In this document: positions 14,748-24,607 of the stretch, one piece after another
Layout of the letters: each line of letters opens with the position of its first letter
Numbering within the stretch: position 1 is the stretch's first letter
Origin: Bacteroidota bacterium
Lineage (GTDB): Bacteria; Bacteroidota; Bacteroidia; Bacteroidales; JAIPAH01
Assembly: GCA_021767705.1 (NCBI GenBank)
Contig: JAASSU010000006.1
Coordinates: 1-37,973, forward strand
Direction: 5' to 3'
DNA length: 37,973 nucleotides
Translations under genes and position numbers: made by a program
Notes under the pieces: model-generated
Databases searched by the model: none
The model's input: the letters and a program-made list of their open reading frames with translations, nothing else
What the model was told of the DNA's origin: nothing

Positions 14748-16025
14748 TTAATATCTCTTCATTTCAGGTGTCAACCTTACTTTTTCTCCGTTGCGGAAAA
14801 CAACCACAAAGGCATCATAAATGCCTCTTCTTCTGAGGTCGTTGGCATATGAATCAGCACTGCTGTAGGTATTGAAATTACCCGCAATATATCTGTATAA
14901 TCCGTTTCGGTGATATTCCATCACTCGCCTGTTGATTGTGTACTTTCTTTTCCATGACTGAATATCAATGGGTTTGCTGACGGCCAGAATTTGTACACTA
15001 AAGGTTACACCTTGTCCGGGGAAGTCATCATATTGCGATGTGCTTCCATACTCACGTCCGCCTGTGTTCATATCCCGACCGTCACCACGGAGCATGCCAC
15101 CCAAACCGCCCTGACTACTGCCATCACTTCCGCTATCCTGACTTTCAGTACCAGAGATGTCATTCCTGTCGCTGAATCTCATTTGGGTGTTGGTGCAAGT
15201 GTTGTCAGATGAAAACTCCATGATATCCGGACCTTCAAAATTCAGTCGGCGATAAGGTGCTGTTTCAGCATCTGTATCTTCAGGCTCATCATCAAATGAA
15301 ACGGTTTCGTCAGCCACTCCAAATTTATAATTCACACCAAATCCTACATTCAGAATAGGATCGCTTGAAAAACCACCTTGCACCAAATCCACCTTTTCAG
15401 AAGCTACAAAACGATAGGTCCACTCTGCAAACAAATGCCAGTTTTCATAAACCTGGTATTCAAAGCCTAAACCAATCGGGAAAACAATTCCTGAATGTGT
15501 TCGATCAGCCGCAGGATCAATTTCCGTCATGGTAATATTATCTCTTAACAGTGCATCCCATGTCGCAAAGCTCAATCCGGCCACACCATAAATCTCCCAG
15601 CGCTTCTCGCTGTAATCTTCAAGCCATAAAGTGCTCAGGTTAAACCGGGCGTTTCCGCCAATCTCAAAATAGCGCGTGTCTAAAAACAAATTGGCAGGCC
15701 TTCCATCCTCAAAGGTATCCTGATAACTTACGAGGCTGCCGCCTAAAGCCTGTCCACGGAGGGTGACTAAAGGCGAAATTTCTTTACCTATCAGCAGCGA
15801 CCACGACAGCTTTGATTCACCATTGAGCTTTGTAAAAAAATTATACTGGCTGACATCGCCATAAAACTGGCTAAAGCCGGTCATCAGTGCAACGTTCCAT
15901 CCCTCATACCCGCTTTCGGGCTCGTAGTAGGCGCCTTCTTGCGACTTCAGTGATCCTGAAAAACAGAGTAATATAATTATTGGTAATAGTATTTTAAATG
16001 ATTTCTTCATATACATTACCTTCAT
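14748..16025 (-). CDS. Outer-membrane beta-barrel protein with SPOR-like C-terminal segment (start probably 16010)
   Basis: MKKSFKILLPIIILLCFSGSLKSQ signal peptide; GWNVALMTGFSQFYGDVSQYN...; C-term NGLYRYIAGNFNTYSSADSYANDLRRRGIYDAFVVVFRNGEKVRL. Confidence 0.75.
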   Translation of the reverse strand: MKVMYMKKSFKILLPIIILLCFSGSLKSQEGAYYEPESGYEGWNVALMTGFSQFYGDVSQYNFFTKLNGESKLSWSLLIGKEISPLVTLRGQALGGSLVSYQDTFEDGRPANLFLDTRYFEIGGNARFNLSTLWLEDYSEKRWEIYGVAGLSFATWDALLRDNITMTEIDPAADRTHSGIVFPIGLGFEYQVYENWHLFAEWTYRFVASEKVDLVQGGFSSDPILNVGFGVNYKFGVADETVSFDDEPEDTDAETAPYRRLNFEGPDIMEFSSDNTCTNTQMRFSDRNDISGTESQDSGSDGSSQGGLGGMLRGDGRDMNTGGREYGSTSQYDDFPGQGVTFSVQILAVSKPIDIQSWKRKYTINRRVMEYHRNGLYRYIAGNFNTYSSADSYANDLRRRGIYDAFVVVFRNGEKVRLTPEMKRY

Positions 16026-17258
16026 TTATTGACAATACTTTTTTAAGATGCTTTCCACGTCCTTCACCCCCATCTCATATGCTCTCTTCCAATCGGAGCA
16101 GGCTTCCTGCTTGTCTCCAAGCTGGAATTTCACCACGCCCCGGTTCATATAGTTGCGGTACCACTCCTTCAATTCCTCTGAGCCGTCAGGACGCAAGTCA
16201 AGCGCCTGGTTGTAATCATCCAGTGCACCATATAGATCCCCCAGACGGTATTTCGCATTGGCTCTGTGGCTATACAATGCGTAATGATCATAATCAGGAC
16301 GCATGCGGAGTGCTTTGTTCAGGTTTGCCACGGCGTTGTAGTAATCACCATAATTATACTGGTTAATACCCAGCTTACAGTACCCTTCAAAATCGGTCGG
16401 TTGGGTATCTGAATATTGGAATGAAACTGCCGGTGTACCTATAAAATCCTTAAAGCGGTCAAAACCTGTTTCGTAGAACTTCGTTTTAAACAGCTCCTGT
16501 AAATTCTCATCTTTGTAATAACTCCTTACCACATAAGGCTTGTTGTAAGTCCTTACAAGATTAAACCTCATCAGCTTTTCACCTTCATCAACTGTAGGAT
16601 AAAGCGCCAGGAGCAGGTTTGTGGTGCTGAATGACTCTAACCTCCTTGAAAAGAGAGTTCTTCTAACTTTCTTTGATATCAGGGCTTCTACATTCTTAGT
16701 TTTGTAGTAAGGAATTTCATCACTTACAAACACCTTTAAATCAGCAACGTAAGGCTTGTTAAAAACTAATGGGCTTGGCAACACCTGTTCAAGCCGATTA
16801 GCCCTGAATACGTAATAATCCATCGACTCAAAAGTGGAAAAACCTTCCTTAATCATCGGAAACTCAAAATTTCCTCGGGTTTTCTTTACCTGCAAAATCT
16901 GGAATGCCTGCCCGTTGATGACCATGTCGCGCAATTCGAGCACTTCAAAATTTTCCTTTCCAAGCTTCTTTTCAGCACGCGTGGCTTTGAGCTTGCGCTT
17001 TATTTTTCGTGCCTCTCTTTTGTTGAGTGCCGCAGATGCTGCCGCATCCTCGGCACTTTTCTGTGTCTGAACAAAAGGAATTTTGTTTTTTCCTGTTTCC
17101 CACTCTCCACCACCAAGGTAAATATAACCGGTAGCTTTTTTCAACTTCGACCGTATATCTTTGATTACAACATCATTAGTGTCTTGCTCAGATTGAAACT
17201 GGGCAAAAGACCATTGCAGCAAAAATGCAAAAAACAGAATAGATACGGTTTTTCTCAT
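16026..17258 (-). CDS. Secreted TPR-repeat protein
   Basis: N-terminal signal sequence; C-terminal TPRs GINQYNYGDYYNAVANLNKALRMRPDYDHYALYSHRANAKYRLGDLYGALDDYNQALDLRP. Confidence 0.8.
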   Translation of the reverse strand: MRKTVSILFFAFLLQWSFAQFQSEQDTNDVVIKDIRSKLKKATGYIYLGGGEWETGKNKIPFVQTQKSAEDAAASAALNKREARKIKRKLKATRAEKKLGKENFEVLELRDMVINGQAFQILQVKKTRGNFEFPMIKEGFSTFESMDYYVFRANRLEQVLPSPLVFNKPYVADLKVFVSDEIPYYKTKNVEALISKKVRRTLFSRRLESFSTTNLLLALYPTVDEGEKLMRFNLVRTYNKPYVVRSYYKDENLQELFKTKFYETGFDRFKDFIGTPAVSFQYSDTQPTDFEGYCKLGINQYNYGDYYNAVANLNKALRMRPDYDHYALYSHRANAKYRLGDLYGALDDYNQALDLRPDGSEELKEWYRNYMNRGVVKFQLGDKQEACSDWKRAYEMGVKDVESILKKYCQ

Positions 17259-17535
17259 AATAAATGTAAAAATAAAGATTTAAAACTGCTGTTAATAAAA
17301 TGCATTGCAAGTTTTATTAACGAGGTTTTCAACAATAAAACGATCGAAGATAAGGAAATTTGGGTTTAAAGAAAAATTAATTCAATATTTCAAGATTATC
17401 TGCGAAAATAACCCAAGGCTTTTTCAAATGACCTCCGGGTCGGTTGGAATTTCATAACTTTTTTTCAAATACTCTCGAACATTGAATCCATACTCATGTT
17501 TAAGTTCGTAGTTAAAAATTTAAACAAGAAATATC

Positions 17536-18081
17536 ATGAAAACAACGAAAATAATTCTATCCGTTTTCGCTTTATTTTTAAGCAGTATAATTATGGCACA
17601 AAATTCTCCCTTTTATTCTTTTGAAGTAAAAGACATCAATGGTAATGCTTACGATTTGTCTCAATTGAAAGGGAAAAAGGTTTTGATTGTGAACACCGCA
17701 AGCAAATGTGGTTATACGCCCCAGTATGAAGACCTTCAAAAGCTTTATGAAAAATACGGAGGTGATGAATTCACGATTATCGGATTCCCGGCCAACAATT
17801 TCATGAACCAGGAACCCGGAAGCAACTCCGAGATTAAGGAGTTCTGTACCAATGAATACGGTGTTTCTTTTCCGATGATGTCAAAAATTTCCGTGAAGGG
17901 CGACGATATTCACCCACTCTATGAATGGCTCACGCAAAAAGAAAAAAACGGAAAGGAAAATGCCAAAGTGAAATGGAATTTCCAAAAATTTATGATTGAT
18001 GAGAACGGCAACTGGGCCGGTTATGCTAAGCCCGGGACCAAGCCTTTCGATGAGGATATTGTCGATTGGATTAAAGGGTAA
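17536..18081 (+). CDS. Glutathione peroxidase-family protein, secreted, Cys-type
   Basis: VLIVNTASKCGYTPQYEDLQKLYEKYGGDEFTIIGFPANNFMNQEPGSNSEIKEFC; KWNFQKFMIDENG. Confidence 0.93.
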   Translation: MKTTKIILSVFALFLSSIIMAQNSPFYSFEVKDINGNAYDLSQLKGKKVLIVNTASKCGYTPQYEDLQKLYEKYGGDEFTIIGFPANNFMNQEPGSNSEIKEFCTNEYGVSFPMMSKISVKGDDIHPLYEWLTQKEKNGKENAKVKWNFQKFMIDENGNWAGYAKPGTKPFDEDIVDWIKG

Positions 18082-18104
18082 GCACCCGAAAAAAATCTCT
18101 ATCG

Positions 18105-18140
18105 AACTCCCTGAATATGCTATTTCAGGGAGTTTTTTTT
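18105..18140 (+). terminator. Rho-independent terminator
   Basis: CTCCCTGAA-tatgctat-TTCAGGGAG followed by T-tract. Confidence 0.85.
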
Positions 18141-18195
18141 GTTTTATCAAAATTCATTCTTTGCTGAAAAGATTTTTATTCGCAATTTTGACGTG

Positions 18196-18972
18196 ATGCA
18201 AGTAAAATTGATACCAGTCCTTTTACAAATATTCATCTCCATGCTTCCGGCCCACCAGGCAAGGTCACAGGAAATGTATCAGCAAAACTTCCTGGTATAC
18301 CATAATATGCTGATGCAGCCCGACACCATGAAGTTTGCTTTCTGGAACGACGAAGACACCCTTTTTGTGAAAAGGATTATCAAGCAGTATGTTCCAACAG
18401 TTGAGGAGTCGGTCAACACCATGAGCTTTCAGGCAGAACAGGATCAAAATACCGTGGAGGGATCACGCCTTTTTAACGGAATGAAAATCAGGTACACCTA
18501 CGACAATGAAAAATACCTGCTCTCAGGCGACACCCTGTATAAGTTTGTCATTACCAACAAGCTGTCATCTGACTCGATTAATGCGCTGTTTGGAAGAGGA
18601 AACGAAACCGGGCCTTTCAATAAAAGCCAGTACCTCCGCAACCTTCAGATTATTGCTCAGAACAGAGTGCAGGTGAAAAAAATAATGTATCATCCCGACT
18701 TTTTTACTGAGGCCGAATTCAAGGTCATCAAGACGAAGAAAAACTGCCCCGACACACTGAGGGTCAAAAGAAAATGGCAGTCAGGAAACAAAACTTACCA
18801 AAAAATCAGCCTGTCATACAATTGCGGGAGCTATCACACTACCACCTCTTTGATTCTCGATCAGGATTACAAGATTTACGGGTTCGATGGCAAATATATT
18901 TCAGAGGAACTTAGTGGGTTTTTGCAACAAAAACCATTTAAAAGCCGGTACTTTTTAAAACCAAAGCTTTGA
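18196..18972 (+). CDS. Secreted hypothetical protein
   Basis: MQVKLIPVLLQIFISMLPAHQARSQEM signal-like start inside ORF 18139-18972; no recognised domain. Confidence 0.65.
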   Translation: MQVKLIPVLLQIFISMLPAHQARSQEMYQQNFLVYHNMLMQPDTMKFAFWNDEDTLFVKRIIKQYVPTVEESVNTMSFQAEQDQNTVEGSRLFNGMKIRYTYDNEKYLLSGDTLYKFVITNKLSSDSINALFGRGNETGPFNKSQYLRNLQIIAQNRVQVKKIMYHPDFFTEAEFKVIKTKKNCPDTLRVKRKWQSGNKTYQKISLSYNCGSYHTTTSLILDQDYKIYGFDGKYISEELSGFLQQKPFKSRYFLKPKL

Positions 18973-18993
18973 TTTGATTATCCCTAAAAACCT

Positions 18994-19001
18994 TACTTTC
19001 G
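18994..19001 (+). promoter_or_regulatory. Bacteroidetes-type -7 promoter element for the MATE gene
   Basis: TACTTTCG with TTTG at 18973-18976 (17-nt spacing). Confidence 0.5.
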
Positions 19002-19020
19002 CAGCTTAAAATTATCCGCT

Positions 19021-20325
19021 GTGAACAGGAGAATATTACGTCTGGCCATTCCCAACATCATCAGCAACCTGACTGTGCCGCTGGTGGGGCTCACCGATCT
19101 TGTGCTTATGGGGCATCAGGATTCGGAAGTGTTTATGGGTGCGGTGTCGCTGGGCTCTATGATTTTTATGTTCATCTATTCCGGGTTCGGGTTTTTGCGG
19201 ATGGGCACCAGCGGATTCACCGCCCAGGCCTATGGGGAGCGGAGTTTCGAGAAAAGCATGAGTGCCTTATCCCGTGCTTTACTGGTGGGGCTTGCCGCTG
19301 CCTTGCTGATGGTTGTTTTACAATGGCCGCTGGGCTTTGTTATTTTTAAGTTCATTGGCGGTAGTGCCGTAGTAGAGTCCCTCGCAAAAGAATATTTCTT
19401 TATCAGGATTTGGGCTGCACCGGCAACACTCTCGCTTTATGCTTTTACAGGATGGTTTATTGGAATGCAGAATGCCCGCAGCCCTATGGCTATCGCCATT
19501 ACTGTGAACCTGCTCAACATCGGGTTTAGCGTTTTCTTTGTCGAATACTACGGCATGACGGCCTCAGGTGTAGCCCTGGGAACGCTGCTTGCGCAATATT
19601 GCGGCATGACTCTGAGTATATTTCTGTTTACAAGATATTACGGAAAAATCATAAAATACTGGAAAAAGAAAGCCATGATGCAGGTGGAAGGATTCAAAGA
19701 ATTCTTCCGCGTGAACAGCGATATCCTGGTAAGGACCCTTCTGCTCACAGGCACAATCTTTTACTTCAATGCAAAATCCGCAGCTTTTGGAAATGAAATC
19801 CTTGCCGTAAATTCGATGTTGCTGCAGTTTCTGTGGGTCTATTCCTATTTTATTGATGGGTTTGCCTTTGCGGCAGAATCACTGGTAGGACGGTACGTTG
19901 GAGCTAAAAACCCTTCTAACCTTAAAAAGGCTATCCGGCTGCTCTTTATTTGGGGCTTGGGCATCAGCCTGCCCATGACACTGACTTACCATTTTGCCGG
20001 CGACTTTTTTCTACATCTTTTAACAAGTGTCCAGTCGGTTTACGACGCTGCCCAGCCTTTTCAGTTCTGGACAGCCCTGATCCCGGTCATCACCTTTGCC
20101 GCATTTTTGTGGGACGGAATTTACGTGGGGGCCACAGCATCAAAAACCATGCGCAACGCAATGATCGTCTCTTCGCTGGTGGTGTTTTTACCGGCATTCT
20201 ATTTGCTTGAACAACAATTCGGAAATCATGGCCTGTGGTTTGCCATGATGCTGTTCATGGCCAGCAGGGGGATTTACCTTGGATTAAGAGCTAAAAAAGC
20301 CGTTTTCGCGAAAGCACATGCCTGA
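19021..20325 (+). CDS. MATE-family efflux transporter (DinF-like)
   Basis: GTG start; MNRRILRLAIPNIISNLTVPLVGLTDLVLMGHQDSEVFMGAVSLGSMIFMFIYSGFGFLRMGTSGFTAQAYGE. Confidence 0.92.
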   Translation: MNRRILRLAIPNIISNLTVPLVGLTDLVLMGHQDSEVFMGAVSLGSMIFMFIYSGFGFLRMGTSGFTAQAYGERSFEKSMSALSRALLVGLAAALLMVVLQWPLGFVIFKFIGGSAVVESLAKEYFFIRIWAAPATLSLYAFTGWFIGMQNARSPMAIAITVNLLNIGFSVFFVEYYGMTASGVALGTLLAQYCGMTLSIFLFTRYYGKIIKYWKKKAMMQVEGFKEFFRVNSDILVRTLLLTGTIFYFNAKSAAFGNEILAVNSMLLQFLWVYSYFIDGFAFAAESLVGRYVGAKNPSNLKKAIRLLFIWGLGISLPMTLTYHFAGDFFLHLLTSVQSVYDAAQPFQFWTALIPVITFAAFLWDGIYVGATASKTMRNAMIVSSLVVFLPAFYLLEQQFGNHGLWFAMMLFMASRGIYLGLRAKKAVFAKAHA

Positions 20326-20409
20326 CTCAACATACGGCACGATAATCAAATGAGTACAACGATATAAACAGGGCTGTTGGGCAGTATTCATTCAAAAGCC
20401 AATTCTGTT

Positions 20410-20417
20410 TACCTTTG
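20410..20417 (+). promoter_or_regulatory. Bacteroidetes-type -7 promoter element for the mnmH-selD operon
   Basis: TACCTTTG, matches TAnnTTTG, 16 bp upstream of the ATG. Confidence 0.55.
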
Positions 20418-20433
20418 CAGCAAACTGTGAGAA

Positions 20434-21477
20434 ATGAAAGTGGATGCTGAAAGTTTTCTAAACTTATCCAAAACCTATCCTGTAATTGACGTACGATCGC
20501 CAAAGGAATTCGGGGAAGGACATATTCCGGGAGCCGTTAACATGCCGCTATTCAGCAATGAAGAGCGCGCTGAAGTGGGAACGTTGTACAAACAATCGGG
20601 GCACTATGCCGCCCTGCTGAAAGGGCTGGACTTTGTTGGCCCCAAAATGTCGGACTTTTTAAAGAAGGCTGTAGGGCTGGCCAGGGATAAGAAAGTCTTG
20701 GTTTACTGCTGGCGCGGCGGCATGCGCAGTGAGAGCATGGCCTGGCTGTTTCAGCGGGGCGGATTGGAAACAACCCTCCTTGACGGAGGCTACAAAGCTT
20801 ATCGCCGGCACATCCGCGAGCAGTGGAACAGAGAAATGAATATGGTGGTGATAGGGGGCATGACTGGCAGCGGAAAAACCGCCCTGCTCCATGCGCTTGC
20901 CAAAACGGGTTTCCAGGTGATTGACCTCGAAGGGCGCGCCCACCACAAAGGTTCTGCTTTTGGAGCTATCGGTCAAGAAAGTCAACCTACCAGCGAACAG
21001 TTTGAAAACGACCTGGCCGTATTTTGGCAAACACTGAAGCCGGGGCATCCGGTGTTTCTTGAAGATGAAAGCCGCTCGGTGGGCCATGTAAGCCTTCCCG
21101 AAGCACTTTTTAAAAAGATGCGCAGTGCCCCGGTGATAAAGGTCGACATCCCCAAAAAGTATCGTATCGAAAGGCTTGTTGAAGAGTATGCCCAGTTTGA
21201 TAATGAATTACTCGAAAATGCCATTGCACGGATAGAGAAGCGTATGGGCGGGCAGCACGTTAAGGAAGCCATAGCCGCTTTGAAGCAAAATGATTTTGAA
21301 AAAGTGGCTGATTTAACTTTGGTTTATTATGACAAAGCCTACATGAAAGGGCTTTCCAAAAGAGAAAAGCAGACCATCCACACGCTTAACCTTGAAAATA
21401 ATGATGTTCAAGGCAACGCTCAGCGGATTATCGAATTTTATGAAAAAGTAATTAAAAATGGATCAGATTTATCTTGA
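20434..21477 (+). CDS. mnmH: tRNA 2-selenouridine synthase (rhodanese-P-loop)
   Basis: YPVIDVRSPKEFGEGHIPGAVNMPLFSNEERAEVGTLYKQSG; VLVYCWRGGMRSESMAWL; VIGGMTGSGKTALL; DLEGRAHHKGSAFGAIG. Confidence 0.95.
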   Translation: MKVDAESFLNLSKTYPVIDVRSPKEFGEGHIPGAVNMPLFSNEERAEVGTLYKQSGHYAALLKGLDFVGPKMSDFLKKAVGLARDKKVLVYCWRGGMRSESMAWLFQRGGLETTLLDGGYKAYRRHIREQWNREMNMVVIGGMTGSGKTALLHALAKTGFQVIDLEGRAHHKGSAFGAIGQESQPTSEQFENDLAVFWQTLKPGHPVFLEDESRSVGHVSLPEALFKKMRSAPVIKVDIPKKYRIERLVEEYAQFDNELLENAIARIEKRMGGQHVKEAIAALKQNDFEKVADLTLVYYDKAYMKGLSKREKQTIHTLNLENNDVQGNAQRIIEFYEKVIKNGSDLS

Positions 21478-23650
21478 CTATAACGCCACCACACCTATCG
21501 ACAAGGAAGTGGCCGAGGCTATGCGCCCCTATGTAGAAACTGTTTTTGGGAACCCCTCCTCAAATCACCGCCAGGGATATGAATCGCGCATGGCAGTGGA
21601 GCAAGCCCGGCAAAATGTAGCTGAACTGATAGGTGCTTCTGCCGATGAGATCGTCTTTACCAGCGGAGGATCGGAATCTAACAACTACGCCATTAAAGGG
21701 GCAGCGATGGCCCATAAAAGCAAAGGGCGACATATTATCACCTCACAAATCGAGCACCCGGCGGTTAGTGAAGTATGCCGATACCTTGAACGGGAAGGCT
21801 TTGAAGTCACCTACCTTCCGGTGGACGACCAAGGCCTGGTAAGTCCCCAAACCCTGGAAAAAGCCATCCGTAAAGACACCATCCTGGTAAGTATCATGCA
21901 TGCCAACAACGAGGTGGGGACCATACAGGACATTGCTGCTTTAAGCCAAATAGCGAAAAAACATCACATCCTTTTTCACTCCGATGCTGCGCAATCGGTG
22001 GGGAAAATTGTTGTGGATGTGAATGAAATGGGTGTGGATTTGCTCTCGGTTGCCGGACATAAGCTCTATGCTCCCAAAGGCATCGGTGCCCTGTATATCC
22101 GTAGTGGGGTGAAGCTTGAAAAACTCATTCATGGTGCCGACCACGAGCGCAACCTGCGTGCGGGAACAGAAAACGTACTCGAAATTGTGGGCCTGGGAAA
22201 AGCCGCCGAAATAGCCGGACGCGACCTTGACAAGAATATCCTGAAATACCAATCCCATCGCGATAAGCTGGAAAATCTTTTAAAGGATGCCTTACCGGAT
22301 ATACGTATCAACGGTGCTAAAGCTGAGCGCTTGCCCAATACCTCGTCGGTCAGTATTCCGAAAGTGGAAGCCAATACCTTGCTCGACAACCTGGAGGGTA
22401 TTGCTGCTTCGGCAGGTGCGGCCTGCCATACAGACAGCATCGACGTTTCGGCCGTGCTGGAAGCCATGAAAGTGCCTGTTGATTTTGCTATGGGCACCAT
22501 CCGCTTTTCGGTGGGACGGGGCACTACGGAGGAGGAAATCATTGAGGCTGTGAAACTGTTTTCGCAGGAAGTAAAGAATCTGCGGGGAGAGGATGAAAAC
22601 ACACCTGTTATCGCTACAGAAGAAATAAAACTCACACACTTTACCCACGGGCTGGGGTGTGCCTGCAAACTACGGCCACAGGATTTGGAGCAGGTTCTCA
22701 AAAACCTCCCGGTGCCCACCGACGCGAATGTCTTGGTGGGAACGGACACTTCTGATGATGCCACCGTATACAAAATCAATGAGTCGCAGGCACTGGTGCA
22801 AACCCTCGACTTCTTTACCCCCATCGTGGATGAGCCCTATCATTTTGGTGCTATCGCCGCGGCCAACGCCCTGAGTGATGTCTATGCCATGGGAGCCCGC
22901 CCGCTGTTTGCTCTTAATATCGTAGGGTTTCCCGATAAAAGGCTGCCGATGTCGGTGCTGCAGGAAATACTGCAAGGAGCGCAGGACAAAGCCGCTGAAG
23001 CGGGAATATCTATCCTGGGCGGCCATACCGTGGAAGACACGGAGCCGAAGTACGGGATGGTGGTCACCGGGCTCGTACATCCCGAAAAGGTGATAAAAAA
23101 CGTGGGTGCAAAAGCAGGTGATGTGCTTATCCTTACCAAGCCGATTGGCACCGGCATTTTATCCACTGCCACCAAGCGTGGCCTTACCGACGAGGCTACC
23201 CGCCATCGCGCCATAAAACTTATGTCGACTCTCAATCGCGAGGCGGCAGAAACCGCAATAAAATACAATGTGTCGGCGTGTACGGATGTTACAGGCTTTG
23301 GCCTGATGGGACACCTGAGAGAGATGATATTGAACGCTGAGGTGGGGGTGGAAGTCAGAAAGTCTGAAGTCCCTGTGATAGAGCAGGCACGAAAGTTTGC
23401 AACCGCGGGCATCATTCCCGGAGGGACGAAAAACAACCTGGATTATGTGTCTGGGGAAATGCAATGGAACAACACCCCTGAAACAGAAAAACTGATTCTG
23501 TGCGATGCGCAGACATCAGGCGGCTTGCTGATGGCCGTTGACAAAGATCAGGCGGATAATATCATGAAAGAATTGAAGGAGAAGAACATTGAAGCCGCAC
23601 AGATTGGTGTTTTTACTAAAGACAACCCCGGAAAAATCACCGTGCATTAG
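21458..23650 (+). CDS. selD: Fusion: NifS-like cysteine desulfurase/selenocysteine lyase - selenide,water dikinase (SelD)
   Basis: N-half IYLDYNATTPIDKEV, VAGHKLYAPKGIG, ASAGAACHTDSID; C-half FTHGLGCACKLRPQDLEQVL, TDTSDDATVY, GGHTVEDTEPKYGMVVTG, DVTGFGLMGHL. Confidence 0.95.
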   Translation: MDQIYLDYNATTPIDKEVAEAMRPYVETVFGNPSSNHRQGYESRMAVEQARQNVAELIGASADEIVFTSGGSESNNYAIKGAAMAHKSKGRHIITSQIEHPAVSEVCRYLEREGFEVTYLPVDDQGLVSPQTLEKAIRKDTILVSIMHANNEVGTIQDIAALSQIAKKHHILFHSDAAQSVGKIVVDVNEMGVDLLSVAGHKLYAPKGIGALYIRSGVKLEKLIHGADHERNLRAGTENVLEIVGLGKAAEIAGRDLDKNILKYQSHRDKLENLLKDALPDIRINGAKAERLPNTSSVSIPKVEANTLLDNLEGIAASAGAACHTDSIDVSAVLEAMKVPVDFAMGTIRFSVGRGTTEEEIIEAVKLFSQEVKNLRGEDENTPVIATEEIKLTHFTHGLGCACKLRPQDLEQVLKNLPVPTDANVLVGTDTSDDATVYKINESQALVQTLDFFTPIVDEPYHFGAIAAANALSDVYAMGARPLFALNIVGFPDKRLPMSVLQEILQGAQDKAAEAGISILGGHTVEDTEPKYGMVVTGLVHPEKVIKNVGAKAGDVLILTKPIGTGILSTATKRGLTDEATRHRAIKLMSTLNREAAETAIKYNVSACTDVTGFGLMGHLREMILNAEVGVEVRKSEVPVIEQARKFATAGIIPGGTKNNLDYVSGEMQWNNTPETEKLILCDAQTSGGLLMAVDKDQADNIMKELKEKNIEAAQIGVFTKDNPGKITVH

Positions 23651-24594
23651 TCGAAAAAACGCGGAGAGCGGTATCGCTTCTGAGGCTTGTTGATGCGCAG
23701 ATGCAACATTACCTCATGTGAACCTTTGCGGTAGCTGGACAAATCTCCGGCGCCCATATCGTAGGAGTAGGCCGCTATCAGATTATCGAACACCCTGATT
23801 TTTGTTGAAAGTAAAAATGCATCCTGGTTGCGATAACCCAATCCAAACCAAAAAGTATCATCATAATTCATTGTGATTTCTCCTCCCACACTGTAAATAT
23901 TTTCCACGTTTAAAACATTCAGCGACGGCCTTAGCGAAACCAAATCGTTGACCAAAAGCCTCACTCCTGCATAAGCATATTGATGACGTTGCACTTTCAG
24001 GATATTCGGGTTTTTGTTCGATTGGGAGAGGTGATTCACCGCCGCTCCCATAAAAAAATCCCCCACGTGCCACTCGAAGCCCAAATCAAAATCCAGTCTG
24101 GTTTTCGACATATCCGCATCCGCTATATGCTCATCCGTTGGGTCTTCAAAAATCAAATCTGCCGATGAAAAAGACTTCATCATCACACCTGCCCCCAAGC
24201 CAAAGGAAAGATAGTTATCATCAGACAACCAGACATGGTATGCATATTTTGCTTTTACATTCTGAATATTTTCAGCTCCCAGCTTATCGTTCACCACGCT
24301 TAATCCCAAGCCCATTCCCCACGCATCAAAATAGTTACTCACGCTCAGCGACTGAGTGGAAGGGGCGTCTTCAAAGCCTGTCCACTGCTCCCGGGCCGAA
24401 ACCATAATATCAACGTATTCAGACTGAGCTATAGCCGCAGGGTTGTATATCATCCGGTTATAGCTTCCCAGGCTGAATTGCGGGTCGTTTTGCGCATATA
24501 AGGTCTGACTCAAAGAAGCAAGAAGAACAAGCAGAAGCCTCAGCTTAGCCTGCTTACCTAAAAAACGAATGATATGCCTTGATCTGTTAATCAT
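23647..24594 (-). CDS. PorP/SprF-family type IX secretion system membrane protein
   Basis: AQNDPQFSLGSYNRMIYNPAAIAQSEYVDIMVSAREQWTGFEDAPSTQSLSVSNYF...GLGLSVVNDKLGAENIQNVKAKYAYHV. Confidence 0.92.
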   Translation of the reverse strand: MINRSRHIIRFLGKQAKLRLLLVLLASLSQTLYAQNDPQFSLGSYNRMIYNPAAIAQSEYVDIMVSAREQWTGFEDAPSTQSLSVSNYFDAWGMGLGLSVVNDKLGAENIQNVKAKYAYHVWLSDDNYLSFGLGAGVMMKSFSSADLIFEDPTDEHIADADMSKTRLDFDLGFEWHVGDFFMGAAVNHLSQSNKNPNILKVQRHQYAYAGVRLLVNDLVSLRPSLNVLNVENIYSVGGEITMNYDDTFWFGLGYRNQDAFLLSTKIRVFDNLIAAYSYDMGAGDLSSYRKGSHEVMLHLRINKPQKRYRSPRFFD

Positions 24595-24607
24595 GTTAAA
24601 TTATGCT

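Noticed and set aside
17536-18081. Glutathione peroxidase as a selenoprotein, given the nearby selD/mnmH operon
   Set aside because: The active-site position is an in-frame TGT Cys (ASKCGYTP); no in-frame TGA or SECIS is needed.
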